Positions 7,449 through 17,029 of a stretch of 64,000 nt of DNA are shown here, piece after piece; the stretch's first letter is position 1; each line of letters starts with the position of its first letter. The stretch comes from Thalassocella blandensis. Lineage in GTDB: Bacteria; Pseudomonadota; Gammaproteobacteria; Pseudomonadales; Cellvibrionaceae. The stretch covers positions 62,001 through 126,000 of the forward strand of contig CABFPG010000012.1 in NCBI GenBank assembly GCA_902141825.1, written 5' to 3'. Under the pieces are notes generated by a model. That model ran no database searches. It worked only from the letters and a program-made list of their open reading frames with translations, and was not told the DNA's origin. A program made the translations under genes and the position numbers.

Positions 7449-10400
7449 CTAGTGGGTACTGATATTCACTTCAGTAGTCGGCGACAATGTTTCCCCGGCT
7501 CCTGTGTAATTCAATATACCAAGATAACGTGATTCAGGTGCTAACCCTGTCCATTCCAGATCAACTGTACCCGTTGAACCCGCGCCAGCTGTCGTTGGAG
7601 CATTAACCGTTAAATTACCGGCATCGCTACCTGTCAGGTTGTAATTGTATAGCGCATATGGCGTTGGACCTTCGGTTGTCGCGTAGTCGTTGACAACAAC
7701 AACGTACACTCCAGGTTCCGGGTTCACAAGATCAACAGATTCCGCTGAAGTCGAGCTTCCGCTCGAGCCAACCGCGGGGAAACCTGCGGTGTCAGGACCA
7801 TATACCTGAATATCCAAGTCCTCTACCATGGAACCATCACCGACTTCCTCGTCATACATTGCGAAACGGGCGAGCGATACACCCTCAGGAATAACAAATA
7901 CATCCTGATTGCTACCACCATCTTCAATGACGTTTGTCAACGATAGACCTTGTGCCAAACCATCAACCGCGACGCTGAAATCACCATCAAAACCGAATAC
8001 GGTATTAAAACTTACTGCGCCACTTTCGCCCGTGCCCGATACGGCATCAGGACTACGCAAAGACACTGGACGTACAGCGATTGGACTGCGAACTGACTTA
8101 TTGAAACCATATTTCCATTCAATCGAACCAAAGCTCCACTCATCCATTTTCACTCCAGGCTTCACTCGGAAACCCACTTGGAAAGTGGCGCTTTCACCTT
8201 TACGCAAGCGGAAACTGGAAGGAGACACCCAGACATCAAGACCTTCTGGTGCATCTATATGCGCACGAAAACGGCGATTACCTAAGGCAACGCTTGTCAC
8301 GGTACGAGTCACAACCTGAGTTCCTATCAACTCACCAATTGCAATGGATGGTAAATTCAAATCACTGCCATCTGAAGAATACCCCGCTTCTGCCAGGACT
8401 TCACACGTTGAAGGTTCTACCAGAGCCACATTATTTCCACATGAAAAGGCCAGGTAATCCAAAAGACCAGCATCGTACACCAAGCCAGGCGAAAACATTT
8501 TGCTTGGTACAACGTGCCCGGCACCAATGTCAAACGGGTCCGCCGCCTCTTCACCAAAAGTCTTTTTAAGGTTTGAACGAGCAGTCGTCATAAGCGCTGA
8601 TCGCGCCATGGCCGGCGTCCAATCTGGGTGCACTTGTTTAAGCAAGGCAAATAAACCAGCTACGTGAGGACTGGCCATTGATGTTCCGTTTAAGCGAACG
8701 AACTGACCACTTGTAGTGCTGGCGTTAGGCATAGTGGTGCCGCCCGCAAGAATTTGTACGCCCGGAGCAACCACATCGGGTTTAATAATATCCATAGCAC
8801 CGGCATTGGGGCCGCGAGAAGAAAATTCTGCTATACGATTATCTTGTGAAATTTTAATGCTTGGTCCGACTTTACCAACAACCGACTCACCGGCCGCCAA
8901 TGCTTGAAAAATAGCATCGCCAGAAAAATAATCCGTCATCACCCCGGGAATGGATTCAGTCCCGTCCAAGCCACCCATATAGATTGGATAGATGCGATCA
9001 TCTGCTGTGCCATCGTTATAAACAACAATAGCTTTCGCACCGGCCGTGGCAGCGCTGACATATTTTTCCAAAAAGCCACACGTGCCGCGAATAACCAGCG
9101 CAATTTTACCTTCAATCGCATCAGCATTAGTTAAACCGCCACAACCATTCAGAGGTTCAGCAGCAGCGAACTCGGAAGTGATATCTCCAGTTGAATCCAG
9201 ACTCACAATCCCGGAACCTTCCAGAGCCAGATACTGATCTGCAATATCTGCAGGCGAACTAATCACAACACCCGTTGCAAACACCTGATCGTCTTGTGAT
9301 GCACCTACAGCAGTAATCCAGGGAACTCCTGCGGGCGTGCCTACAGTGGCCGGATTAGGGCCTGAATTACCTTGAGATGTTGCAACCCAGACGCCAGCAT
9401 CTGCCGCGCGCAGAAATGCAAGATCATCAGGACCGTTAAACGACGTCGAAGACCCGCCAATGGAAAAGTTAATCACATCAACTCCATCGGCAACGGCTTG
9501 ATCAATTGCTGCCATGGAATCCGAACTGGCACAACCGCCGTCTTCAGGTCCTTCCCAGCATACCTTGTACACAGCAATACGTGCGCGAGGGGCAACCCCA
9601 CTGACTACACCCTGGAACTCACCGTTAACATAAGCATCCACACCATAATTACCCGCTGCCGTCGTTGCTGTATGCGTGCCATGGCCATCAGAGTCACGTG
9701 CCGACAAAAACTCGCTATCGAGGATGTTGTCTGCTCCCCAGCCATCCACAAAATACTGAGCTTTCAATAATTTGTCGTTACAGGCAAAACGAGCATCCAA
9801 TGGGTTGTGCTCGCCGTTTCCAAAATCACAGCCCGTGCCATACCAGTTTGCTGGCGGCTTCCCGTAAGGTAGTTTCAATCCGCGATTACCGAATCGAGGA
9901 GTACGGACGTCTGCAACGCTGGGATGTTCCGGTTCAATCCCGGTATCAATCACCCCCACTACAACATCTTCACCCACAACCCCGAAACTCCAGGCTTGAC
10001 CACGCTCGGTCAGACCTAAGTAATGTGGCGTATTGTCGGTTTGAGGCTGCAGAATTTCATCTTTTGAAACATGCAACACGCGACTGTGCGACTTCAATTG
10101 CTCTGCCTGCTGCTCAGTCAGCGTTGCCGCGAAACCGTTTGCCGCATAACGATAGGAATAAATCTTTTCAGCGCTTGAAGCACCGACGGAACTTAAAATT
10201 TCATTATGAATTTTTTCTAAATGTTCGCCGTATTGCTTAACCGCTGCACTTTGAACATTAATTTTTTCACCCTTTTTGGGTTTAGTGGACGTAAAACCTT
10301 CAACTCCACCGTCATAACCCAAAACCGAATCGCCAATTGCAGTGACAATATAAACCTGCTTTTTGCGCTTTATATTTTGGATAGATTCTTCTTTGGCATA

Positions 10401-10493
10401 TAGCCGGTCATCAACCGGTCCCACCGCATACGCAGTGCTTGCCGCAGTCACAAATGCGGCAGCCCCGAGTAACGGCAACAAATAACTTTTCAT
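7449..10493 (-). CDS. Secreted subtilisin-like serine protease (S8) with PA domain
   Basis: This is an extracellular endopeptidase precursor of 1014 residues. It has a signal peptide (MKSYLLPLLGAAAFVTAASTAYA), then an I9-type propeptide (about residues 45-150). The S8 domain has Asp about 183 (VVGVIDTGIEPEHP), His about 272 (DSDGHGTH) and Ser about 605 (LNGTSMASPHVAG). A PA domain is inserted at about 450-545. The C-terminal ~350 residues are beta-rich, with a fibronectin-like region after the catalytic domain and a region ending near PYALYNYNLTG. The ORF opens 16 codons further upstream, but ATG 10493 is chosen because the signal peptide starts there and AGGA lies upstream. Architecture matches proteases of marine gammaproteobacteria and plant-type subtilases. 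It likely feeds peptide uptake. Confidence 0.93.
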   Translation of the reverse strand: MKSYLLPLLGAAAFVTAASTAYAVGPVDDRLYAKEESIQNIKRKKQVYIVTAIGDSVLGYDGGVEGFTSTKPKKGEKINVQSAAVKQYGEHLEKIHNEILSSVGASSAEKIYSYRYAANGFAATLTEQQAEQLKSHSRVLHVSKDEILQPQTDNTPHYLGLTERGQAWSFGVVGEDVVVGVIDTGIEPEHPSVADVRTPRFGNRGLKLPYGKPPANWYGTGCDFGNGEHNPLDARFACNDKLLKAQYFVDGWGADNILDSEFLSARDSDGHGTHTATTAAGNYGVDAYVNGEFQGVVSGVAPRARIAVYKVCWEGPEDGGCASSDSMAAIDQAVADGVDVINFSIGGSSTSFNGPDDLAFLRAADAGVWVATSQGNSGPNPATVGTPAGVPWITAVGASQDDQVFATGVVISSPADIADQYLALEGSGIVSLDSTGDITSEFAAAEPLNGCGGLTNADAIEGKIALVIRGTCGFLEKYVSAATAGAKAIVVYNDGTADDRIYPIYMGGLDGTESIPGVMTDYFSGDAIFQALAAGESVVGKVGPSIKISQDNRIAEFSSRGPNAGAMDIIKPDVVAPGVQILAGGTTMPNASTTSGQFVRLNGTSMASPHVAGLFALLKQVHPDWTPAMARSALMTTARSNLKKTFGEEAADPFDIGAGHVVPSKMFSPGLVYDAGLLDYLAFSCGNNVALVEPSTCEVLAEAGYSSDGSDLNLPSIAIGELIGTQVVTRTVTSVALGNRRFRAHIDAPEGLDVWVSPSSFRLRKGESATFQVGFRVKPGVKMDEWSFGSIEWKYGFNKSVRSPIAVRPVSLRSPDAVSGTGESGAVSFNTVFGFDGDFSVAVDGLAQGLSLTNVIEDGGSNQDVFVIPEGVSLARFAMYDEEVGDGSMVEDLDIQVYGPDTAGFPAVGSSGSSTSAESVDLVNPEPGVYVVVVNDYATTEGPTPYALYNYNLTGSDAGNLTVNAPTTAGAGSTGTVDLEWTGLAPESRYLGILNYTGAGETLSPTTEVNISTH

Positions 10494-11100
10494 GGGTTTA
10501 ATTCCTGTTTTCTTAGATGTTTTTCTATGACGTAGCCGCACGCAAGCGTTGTTGTCTTACCCTTATAAATTACTGAAAAACTGGCAAGAAATTCCCGGCA
10601 TTGCACGACGTTGAGTGTACGCACTACCACATGCTGTATATTCTCTGCATTAAATTTCACGACAAAAAAACGTTATACGTGAATTAAAAATTCATACAGA
10701 CCGAACAGACTTCGTAAGGTAAAACTTTAACGAAACCCAGCCAATCCACCTCATCAACAATTTGATAGAAGAATATTGATGGCACCTAAACAGTCAGCCC
10801 GAAACCTGGCAAAGACTTTACAGAGAGCTTCCCCGCTTAAGTTTATTGGCACATCTAAGAAGCAGAGAATTATCGAAACAGAAAAATGGAATATTGCAGA
10901 AAATGCAGATCGGTCCTGTTTAAATTCTGACACGGCGAATCAAAATTTCACAAAACACAACGGTCATCAACCCTCATGCAAAAGGAGATTTATTAAAAAA
11001 AATAACAGGGAATTGCGCAGACAATATCCGGCTCCCCACTGAATACCCACAGTGGCAATTGTCACGCAAGGCATGGTATCTTTGACACTTTTCGACAGAC
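10494..11100. other. Intergenic region with no convincing gene
   Basis: About 600 bases upstream of the protease gene. The only open frame of note (10779-11042, plus strand) encodes a basic, Asn/Lys-rich 87-residue product with no recognisable features, and I do not accept it as a gene. The protease promoter should lie in 10500-10700, but no box stands out. Confidence 0.5.
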
Positions 11101-11127
11101 AAAAAAAAGCCCAGCGCTTGGCTGGGC
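11098..11127 (-). terminator. Intrinsic terminator of the tRNA unit
   Basis: GCCCAGC (11109-11115) pairs with GCTGGGC (11121-11127) around GCTTG. On the minus strand the stem is followed by a run of T (A-run at 11099-11108 on the plus strand). It lies just downstream of tRNA-Gly. Confidence 0.88.
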
Positions 11128-11138
11128 TTCTTTTAATT

Positions 11139-11214
<76 letters not shown>

Positions 11215-11216
11215 AG

Positions 11217-11292
11217 TGGCGTCCCCTAGGGGATTCGAACCCCTGTTACCGCCGTGAAAGGGCGGTGTCCTAGGCCTCTAGACGAAGGGGAC
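11217..11292 (-). tRNA. tRNA-Glu (TTC anticodon)
   Basis: On the minus strand: GTCCCCT acceptor, anticodon arm CCGCC-CTTTCAC-GGCGG with anticodon TTC, T-arm with GGTTCGAATCC, closing AGGGGAC, discriminator G and encoded CCA. Total 76 bases. It is the first gene of a two-tRNA unit with tRNA-Gly. Confidence 0.97.
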
Positions 11293-11332
11293 GTGTTTCT
11301 AAGAACTCGCGTGTCGTCTCGAAGAGGTGCGC

Positions 11333-11361
11333 ATTCTATGTAGACATGAGGCGTCTGTCAA
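11333..11361 (-). promoter_or_regulatory. Sigma70 promoter of the tRNA-Glu/tRNA-Gly unit
   Basis: On the minus strand TTGACA (plus positions 11356-11361) is followed by a 17-base spacer and TAGAAT (11333-11338). It is then followed by a GC-rich discriminator (GCGCACC), as is usual for stringently controlled stable-RNA promoters. It lies about 40 bases before tRNA-Glu. Confidence 0.85.
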
Positions 11362-11535
11362 CAAATAAATTTCAGTTTTTTTATGTCATGAAAAATTGCT
11401 TTCCAGAGAATCAAGATGACGCTAATTTAGACTAAAAATACAGTAAGATGGCAATCACATCTATTCCGAGCTTCTAGTTGCATATCACCACAGCTCTGAC
11501 TAGCCTTTGAATATAGAATCTAATTTGTGCGCCCT

Positions 11536-12327
11536 ATGTCCACCGCTTCCATTATTATCGCAATTGTCTGCCTGCTCGGCGCTCTGGTCCTCTATGCCTT
11601 CGCCATGCAGACCATCCAGCAAAAGCGTGAACAGCGCAAACGCCTGCTTATTGCGCTCAAAACCCGGTGCCGTACATTTAAATTCATGCTCAATGGCTTC
11701 CCACCCCAGTTTTTAACAAAAGAGCTCACCCTGCTCGTTCAGCGCAGCATGGCGGACGTATGCGAGCAATTAGCCAAACTGGAGCCCAGCGACCCGACTC
11801 ATATGCAGGACTTGCAACTGGTATCGGCGCAAATGGCCGAAAACCAGCGTCAGACGGGGCCCAGCAAAGATGTATCCCTTGAGACCCAGCAACAAATTAA
11901 AGACGTTAAGATTGGGCTTGAAGAGCTTTTCCACTTTGTGGATACCCTGGAAAAGAAACAGACGTTGCCGCGCTCGCATATCGAGCTATACCGCTCTCAA
12001 ATTAAGCATCTGGTACTGAGTATTACTGTTGACTCGTATTGTCTTCACGGAAAGCAGGCGCTACAAAGCGACAAGACAAAACTGGCCATTCACTACTATG
12101 AACTGGCTTTGAAACTGCTGCTGCGTGAAAACAAACCGTCTGTATACGAAACCCGAATGCAGACCATACGTGAAATTATCGAAGAAATTCGCAAGCGTCT
12201 GGAAGAAGAAGACCCCCAGTCCAATTTAACCAGTCAAGAAATCGCAGAACAGGAAGAAGTGCAGGATGCCTGGGATAAATTCAATCAAAAAGATACCTTG
12301 TGGAAGAAGAAAAACATCTATGACTGA
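11536..12327 (+). CDS. Membrane-anchored hypothetical protein
   Basis: The protein is 263 residues from ATG 11536. A GTG at 11527 would add three residues. Residues 3-23 (TASIIIAIVCLLGALVLYAFAM) form one transmembrane helix. The remainder is charged, cytoplasmic in character and helix-rich. The section near residues 170-205 (YCLHGKQALQSDKTKLAIHYYELALKLL) resembles a TPR-like helical pair. The C-terminus is acidic, with coiled-coil tendency. I do not recognise a named family. The gene stands alone, diverging from the tRNA unit. Confidence 0.75.
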   Translation: MSTASIIIAIVCLLGALVLYAFAMQTIQQKREQRKRLLIALKTRCRTFKFMLNGFPPQFLTKELTLLVQRSMADVCEQLAKLEPSDPTHMQDLQLVSAQMAENQRQTGPSKDVSLETQQQIKDVKIGLEELFHFVDTLEKKQTLPRSHIELYRSQIKHLVLSITVDSYCLHGKQALQSDKTKLAIHYYELALKLLLRENKPSVYETRMQTIREIIEEIRKRLEEEDPQSNLTSQEIAEQEEVQDAWDKFNQKDTLWKKKNIYD

Positions 12328-12383
12328 TTAAGGTGTCAGCAAAAGTTTTTCTGCCAACACCCGATGCCCTCCCTCTCCCCTCC

Positions 12384-12421
12384 CCAGAAAGAAAGAGAAA
12401 GAGAAAGAGAGAGAAAAGAAA
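12384..12421. repeat. Purine-rich GA tract
   Basis: A nearly pure AG stretch of about 38 bases (repeated GAAA and GAGA units), directly preceded by a pyrimidine-rich CCCTCCCTCTCCCCTCCCC segment. It lies between the convergent genes ending at 12327 and 12433. It is low complexity, and no hairpin terminator is visible there. Confidence 0.7.
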
Positions 12422-12432
12422 GCACGAGAGAA

Positions 12433-13167
12433 TTAGAAGTTTTGGAAACTGTCTTTAAATTGCTGCTGAAAACGCTCTATCCTGGCGGCATTGGCTCCCA
12501 GGTCACTCACCCCTACCCGTGAAACCGAGCGCAAATCAATTCGACTCCCCGAATTAAATGGTCGCACTCGCACTACGACATCGTCCCGAAAGCCAAATAT
12601 TTTCGTCTCGTCGACCGCTTCAAACGTTGTTTTCGCTTTATCTTTCTGAGTAATCTGCCAGCCAAGCTCATCCGCTACCAATAGCGCATTTTCGTAGGCC
12701 GTCGCCGGTGACATTTCCACCAGCATGGGCTTTAAATCCGGATAATGCTGCTTTTGCAATTCAACCGTCCGGTCTTCAGGAAGCAACAGTGAGTTTTCCG
12801 AATCCCGGCGCAACTCAAACGCTTTGGTGAATTCAATGTTATTTTCCAGGTTGGTCGAAATATCGTGGATACGAGGCTTTTTAAACCCTTTACCAGCCAG
12901 CACAGCCACCAGCACCAACGGCAAAAATGCACAAAGCGTCACCACTATTCCTAAGGCTCTTCCTGTATCAGCGACCTTGCCAAAGCTCAATAAGGTAAAA
13001 ATTAAACCAATGACAAACACGATGAGCGATAACGCCATGGCCAAAATAAAACCACCGAACGCCATCTTAAACGGTAATATTTGGAATTTTTGTCCGAGGA
13101 TTCCGAGAGCCATCAAACAAAAACTGCCGATTTGTACGAATAATAGAATTTTAAAAAGGCTCATCAT
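12433..13167 (-). CDS. DUF1499 membrane protein
   Basis: The protein is about 244 residues. Three hydrophobic segments fill residues 1-100. They are followed by a DUF1499 domain (about residues 115-240), recognisable from YPDLKPMLVEMSPATAYENALLVADELGWQI and the RDDVVVRVRPFNSGSRIDLRSVSRVGVSDLGANAARIERF block. The function of DUF1499 is unknown. Tandem ATGs at 13167 and 13164 follow a GGGGGG run that is too close to the first to act as an ideal ribosome-binding site, so the start is uncertain by one codon. Confidence 0.88.
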   Translation of the reverse strand: MMSLFKILLFVQIGSFCLMALGILGQKFQILPFKMAFGGFILAMALSLIVFVIGLIFTLLSFGKVADTGRALGIVVTLCAFLPLVLVAVLAGKGFKKPRIHDISTNLENNIEFTKAFELRRDSENSLLLPEDRTVELQKQHYPDLKPMLVEMSPATAYENALLVADELGWQITQKDKAKTTFEAVDETKIFGFRDDVVVRVRPFNSGSRIDLRSVSRVGVSDLGANAARIERFQQQFKDSFQNF

Positions 13168-13239
13168 CCCCCCAATATATACGCTTAAGTCACACACCAC
13201 AGGTCGCGACTAATCTTTCAACGGTCGCAGCGACTGTCT

Positions 13240-13281
13240 TCATACCACGACCGTCATACCACGACCTTCATACCATGACCA
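13240..13281. repeat. 14-bp tandem repeat, three units
   Basis: TCATACCACGACCG, TCATACCACGACCT and TCATACCATGACCA follow each other exactly, with two or fewer differences between units. The array lies upstream of the DUF1499 gene, in its promoter region. Confidence 0.8.
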
Positions 13282-13505
13282 TCCTGCCACAATTAACATG
13301 CCGGTTGAGCTAAGCCCAAATCCCATTTACTCGGTGGTGTATTTTCCACCACCGCCTCACCCTGTAAATACCGACTGGCATTAATGGCCATTAGAAAAGT
13401 ACTTTACTTAATCATCGTTACAATTCAGGCAGCCATTTCGCCCAACTGTTTTGCCTGTTTTTTATCTCCCAGCAAAATTCACCGCCTCTCCTCCAGCTGT
13501 AAGCG

Positions 13506-13904
13506 TCAATCATCCTCCCGCAACGTCACCGACGCCGAGTTGACACAATACCGTAATCCAGAAGGTTGGGGTCCGTCAGTAAACACATGACCGAGGTGGC
13601 AGTTGCATTTGGAACAGGTTATTTCTACGCGGTGCATACCAAGAGAATTATCATCATGTTCGGCGATTCGCTCATTGGCAATACCTTCTGAAAAACTTGG
13701 CCAGCCACACCCAGAATCAAATTTACTGGTGGAATCAAACAATTCCGTCTGGCAACACTTACACAGATAGACACCGGGAGTTGTCGTATCTACATACTCG
13801 CCAGAAAAAGGCCGTTCCGTCCCTTTTTCCCGACATATGCGGTATTCTTCGTCACTGAGCTTATCTCGCCAGTAGTTGTCGTCTTTTAATTGATCATCTG
13901 ACAT
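13506..13904 (-). CDS. msrB: Peptide-methionine (R)-S-oxide reductase
   Basis: MsrB repairs methionine-R-sulfoxide in oxidised proteins, using thioredoxin. The length of 132 residues is normal for the stand-alone form. Structural zinc would be bound by two CxxC pairs (Cys48/Cys51 in YLCKCC and Cys97/Cys100 in TCSKC). The catalytic Cys is residue 120 in RYCVNSASV; Val replaces the more usual Ile after it. GCGWPSF and [10 protein letters not shown] are the other signature blocks. There is no signal peptide, so it is cytoplasmic. No msrA is adjacent. Confidence 0.96.
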   Translation of the reverse strand: MSDDQLKDDNYWRDKLSDEEYRICREKGTERPFSGEYVDTTTPGVYLCKCCQTELFDSTSKFDSGCGWPSFSEGIANERIAEHDDNSLGMHRVEITCSKCNCHLGHVFTDGPQPSGLRYCVNSASVTLREDD

Positions 13905-14099
13905 AACCTGCCTCCAGCTACAGCCCTTAGGACTGTTTGAATTTTTGAATAAAACCCTTTTTAGGGCTGTTTTTTACATTTTTTGCTTTTCTAAGACCGC
14001 TCACTCAATGTACAGTACACTGGCGCCCAATCAATGGTGGCGTTATGAGTCCGGGAGTTGAACTTCGTACCGATTGCCAGCAACAAATCTAAGAGTTGA

Positions 14100-14395
14100 A
14101 AGCCAGAATTTATTTTTAGAACAGAAATTTAGAACCTAGTTTTTGGGTCTACATTTAGCGTCTAATATTAACACCTTTTTAAACATCTATTTTTTAAGAC
14201 TTATACGTAGCTGTTTTATTGTGTCTGGTATTAAAATCTGGTCTCCAGGTCTGATCTAAGGATCTGCTCTAAAGGTTTGGTACATAGAGCCTGATGCTTA
14301 AAAACTAGTACTTGGAGTCTGGTGCTTGGAGCCTGGTATTGGGAGTCTGATACTTGTAGTCCGGTGCTTAGAGCCAGATACTGAATCTGGTATCA
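14100..14395. repeat. Degenerate tandem array with 13-14 bp period
   Basis: Between msrB and alaA, a CTGG/CTGA-type core recurs at 14225, 14238, 14251, 14264, 14277, 14291, 14305, 14319, 14333, 14347, 14361, 14374 and 14387. All intervals are 13 or 14 bases. The best units read like GGAGTCTGGTGCTT. A weaker TCTA or TAGA core with the same spacing continues back to about 14100. The rest of the gap (13905-14100, 14396-14600) shows no gene. Confidence 0.75.
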
Positions 14396-14612
14396 GCGCA
14401 GCCCGTGCCATACCCTGCCATTGCCATCCAACACTGTGCTCACCATAGCACAGCCTGGGGATGTATCCACCTGTGCGCATAAATGCAACAAAGTGTCTTC
14501 GACCAGGCTGCTGAGAAGAGTTTTGACAACGCAGAATAACTGGCCAACGTTGCCTACGGTTCTTTGAACCAACTCCCAACCATTACTTGATTAAAAAGGC
14601 TTGACTGCAAAA

Positions 14613-15827
14613 ATGCAACGCATAAATAAATCGAAAAAACTGACCGGTGTATGTTACGACATTCGAGGCCCTGTTCTCGATCACGCCGTTCGACTCGAAG
14701 AGGAAGGACACCGTATTCTCAAACTGAATATCGGCAACCCCGCCCCCTTTGGTTTTGATGCGCCGGATGAGCTCATCTCGGATGTCATTCACAATCTGCG
14801 CAACGCGCAAGGTTATACCGCATCCAAAGGTTTATTTGCCGCACGAAAAGCCATTATGCAAGAGTGCCAGCGATTGGAGATTCCCGATGTCGAGATCGAC
14901 GATATCTATTTGGGAAATGGCGTAAGTGAATTAATTGTAATGGCCAACCAGGCCCTGCTGAACGATGGCGACGAAGTGCTGATTCCCTCACCCGACTACC
15001 CGCTGTGGACCGCAGCCGTGCGGCTTGCCGGTGGCAACGCAGTGCATTATCTGTGCGATGAGGAAGCTGGCTGGAACCCCAGCATCAGCGATATCACCAG
15101 TAAAATTACCGACAAAACACGCGCAATTGTGGTGATAAACCCTAACAACCCAACTGGTGCGGTGTACAGCAAAGAAACTTTGCAGGCCATTGTTGATATT
15201 GCCCGTGAACACAACCTGGTTATTTTTGCCGACGAAATTTATTCCAAGATCGTGTATGAGGACGCCGAGTTCATCCCCATGGGCAAACTGGCAAAAGATG
15301 TAGTGTGCATCAGCTTTAACGGCCTCTCCAAGTCCTATCGCCTGGCAGGTTTTCGTTCTGGCTGGCTAGTGGTGAGCGGTGCAAAAGAAAAAGCAACGGA
15401 ATATATGAAAGGCATTGAAATGCTGGCGTCCATGCGGCTGTGCGCGAATGTGCCTGCCATGTACGCCGTTCAAACCGCGCTTGGTGGCTACCAAAGTATT
15501 AACGAATTGATTTTGCCGGGGGGCAGATTAATTGAACAACGCGATGCGGCCATGGCGAGCATTGAGCGAATTCCTGGAGTTAGTTGCGTTAAACCCAAAG
15601 GGGCTATTTACCTCTTCCCCAAAATTGATCGTAACGTGTTTGACGTTGAAGACGACCAGCAACTCATTCTCGATTTTTTAATTCAGGAACGAATACTGCT
15701 GGTACAGGGAACGGCTTTCAACTGGAAAGACCCTGACCACTTTCGCATCGTTTTTTTACCGCAGGCGAAAGATATCGAAAAAGCTATCGATAAGTTTGGT
15801 TCATTTATACAAACGTATGCAAAATAA
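14613..15827 (+). CDS. alaA: Alanine/pyruvate aminotransferase AlaA
   Basis: A PLP-dependent class I aminotransferase that makes alanine from pyruvate and glutamate in the cytoplasm. The 404 residues match E. coli AlaA almost block by block as I recall it: SKKLTGVCYDIRGPVL, LKLNIGNPAPFGFDAPDE, PDYPLWTAAV, INPNNPTGAVYSKE and CVKPKGAIYLFPKID. The PLP-binding Lys is about residue 240 in FNGLSKSYRLAGFRSGW. A TTG at 14601 would add four residues, but ATG 14613 aligns with the family start. The upstream region is occupied by the tandem array. Confidence 0.95.
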   Translation: MQRINKSKKLTGVCYDIRGPVLDHAVRLEEEGHRILKLNIGNPAPFGFDAPDELISDVIHNLRNAQGYTASKGLFAARKAIMQECQRLEIPDVEIDDIYLGNGVSELIVMANQALLNDGDEVLIPSPDYPLWTAAVRLAGGNAVHYLCDEEAGWNPSISDITSKITDKTRAIVVINPNNPTGAVYSKETLQAIVDIAREHNLVIFADEIYSKIVYEDAEFIPMGKLAKDVVCISFNGLSKSYRLAGFRSGWLVVSGAKEKATEYMKGIEMLASMRLCANVPAMYAVQTALGGYQSINELILPGGRLIEQRDAAMASIERIPGVSCVKPKGAIYLFPKIDRNVFDVEDDQQLILDFLIQERILLVQGTAFNWKDPDHFRIVFLPQAKDIEKAIDKFGSFIQTYAK

Positions 15828-15964
15828 AAACACCGCACAAAACTGCCACTAAGTGAAAGCAACGGCTGGGAAAGCTTAGACTCTTGGGCTAAGCTGATCC
15901 CAGCTGACTTATTTTTCTTGCTTTTTCAGGCACAGTAAAACTGCATTAAATATGCGCAACCACT

Positions 15965-16405
15965 ATGACAAGTAACGAACTCGAACCTGTAGGTGATTTA
16001 CACATCGACGACTTTTGCAAAGATGCTGCAAAAATTCTCATTATGTTGTATCGCCGCTTTCCCACGAAAACCACACTGTATGTGGAAGACATCAGCGGGC
16101 CAGACGAGCCCGATGAATTTGGTCTGCACAGCCCCCGATATGAAGCTTGCTTTAGTGCCATGATCTGGCTGCAGGAAACTGACTATCTTACGTTTAGCCA
16201 CACTATGCGCCAGGAAGGTGTAGAACAGGCCGTTTTAACCCACCGAAGCTTTAGCATGTTATCGTCACTCGATGAACAATTCGATCAGAATACACCTCCT
16301 ATTCGCCGGATCGATGTGCTTAAAAACCAATTACATAAAGCGACCTCTGAGCAACTCAAAGAAACCGTACTAAGACTTTTTTCACTGTCTCGCCAATACA
16401 GCTAA
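15965..16405 (+). CDS. Conserved hypothetical protein
   Basis: This 146-residue soluble protein has an acidic N-terminal half that includes TLYVEDISGPDEPDEFGLHSPRYEACFSAMIWLQETDYL. That block has the feel of a winged-helix or small adaptor fold but no motif I can name. There is no signal peptide or membrane helix. It follows alaA in the same direction after 137 bases and converges on the VOC-family gene. Function unknown. Confidence 0.7.
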   Translation: MTSNELEPVGDLHIDDFCKDAAKILIMLYRRFPTKTTLYVEDISGPDEPDEFGLHSPRYEACFSAMIWLQETDYLTFSHTMRQEGVEQAVLTHRSFSMLSSLDEQFDQNTPPIRRIDVLKNQLHKATSEQLKETVLRLFSLSRQYS

Positions 16406-16443
16406 TAACACTGAATGGGCGTAGACCATACAAAATGGTGTTT

Positions 16444-16797
16444 TCATTTATCCGACCAGACCGCAAATTCATTGTGATTGGGGTCCGTAAAATGGAAACG
16501 CCGCCCTCCCGGAAAACTGAAAACGGGCTTTACCACAATACCACCGGCATTTACGATTTTCGCTTGCGTCGCCGCGAGATCTTCGCTGTAAAACACAATC
16601 AACGCAGCGCCATTTAGCGTCGTAGAGTTTACATTGGCCAAGTAAAATCCCCCGTTGAGCCCCCCACCGGAAAAAGCACAATACTCGGGGCCATAGTCCT
16701 CGAATTGCCAACCAAAAACCTCAGAAAAGAAAGTGCTTGCCGCCACCAGGTTTTGCGCGGGCAACTCGACATAATTAATTTTTTCGTGCTCATTCAT
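16444..16797 (-). CDS. VOC-superfamily (glyoxalase/bleomycin-resistance fold) protein
   Basis: The 117-residue protein is one vicinal-oxygen-chelate unit of paired beta-alpha-beta-beta-beta modules: NYVELPAQNLVAASTFFSEVFGWQFEDYGPEY, then LIVFYSEDLAATQAKIVNAGG, then FPGGRRFHFTDPNHNEFAVWSD. The conserved Glu near the end (NEFAVW) and the FTDPNHNEF signature are typical of stand-alone VOC proteins. A strong GGGAGGG ribosome-binding site precedes the ATG. Substrate unknown. Such proteins include lyases, dioxygenases and resistance proteins. Confidence 0.9.
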   Translation of the reverse strand: MNEHEKINYVELPAQNLVAASTFFSEVFGWQFEDYGPEYCAFSGGGLNGGFYLANVNSTTLNGAALIVFYSEDLAATQAKIVNAGGIVVKPVFSFPGGRRFHFTDPNHNEFAVWSDK

Positions 16798-17029
16798 ACT
16801 CTTCCCTCCCTTAACATAAGCTCAACTGCTGCAATATTGGCCATACTGCTGTAGGCTGCCAAATTCACAACTAAATCCTGACGATAGCCCAGGCTTTTCC
16901 TGCGGACAACGCTTTTGTCCTCGTTTATAGGGTTATCATTTAAAAAAGTAACATCCGCTTGCTGGCTCAGATAGCTTTTCTGAAGGTTAGCATTTCTATT
17001 TTAGCCAGCACTTTTCAACAGAGGTATAT

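Noticed and set aside
10779-11042. 87-codon frame upstream of the tRNA unit
   Set aside because: Basic, low-information product, weak start context, and no domain or signal peptide.
14298-14579. 93-codon minus-strand frame with SKHQTP-type repeats
   Set aside because: Its repeat comes from the 14-bp DNA array; 14 is not a multiple of three, so no stable peptide repeat is kept.
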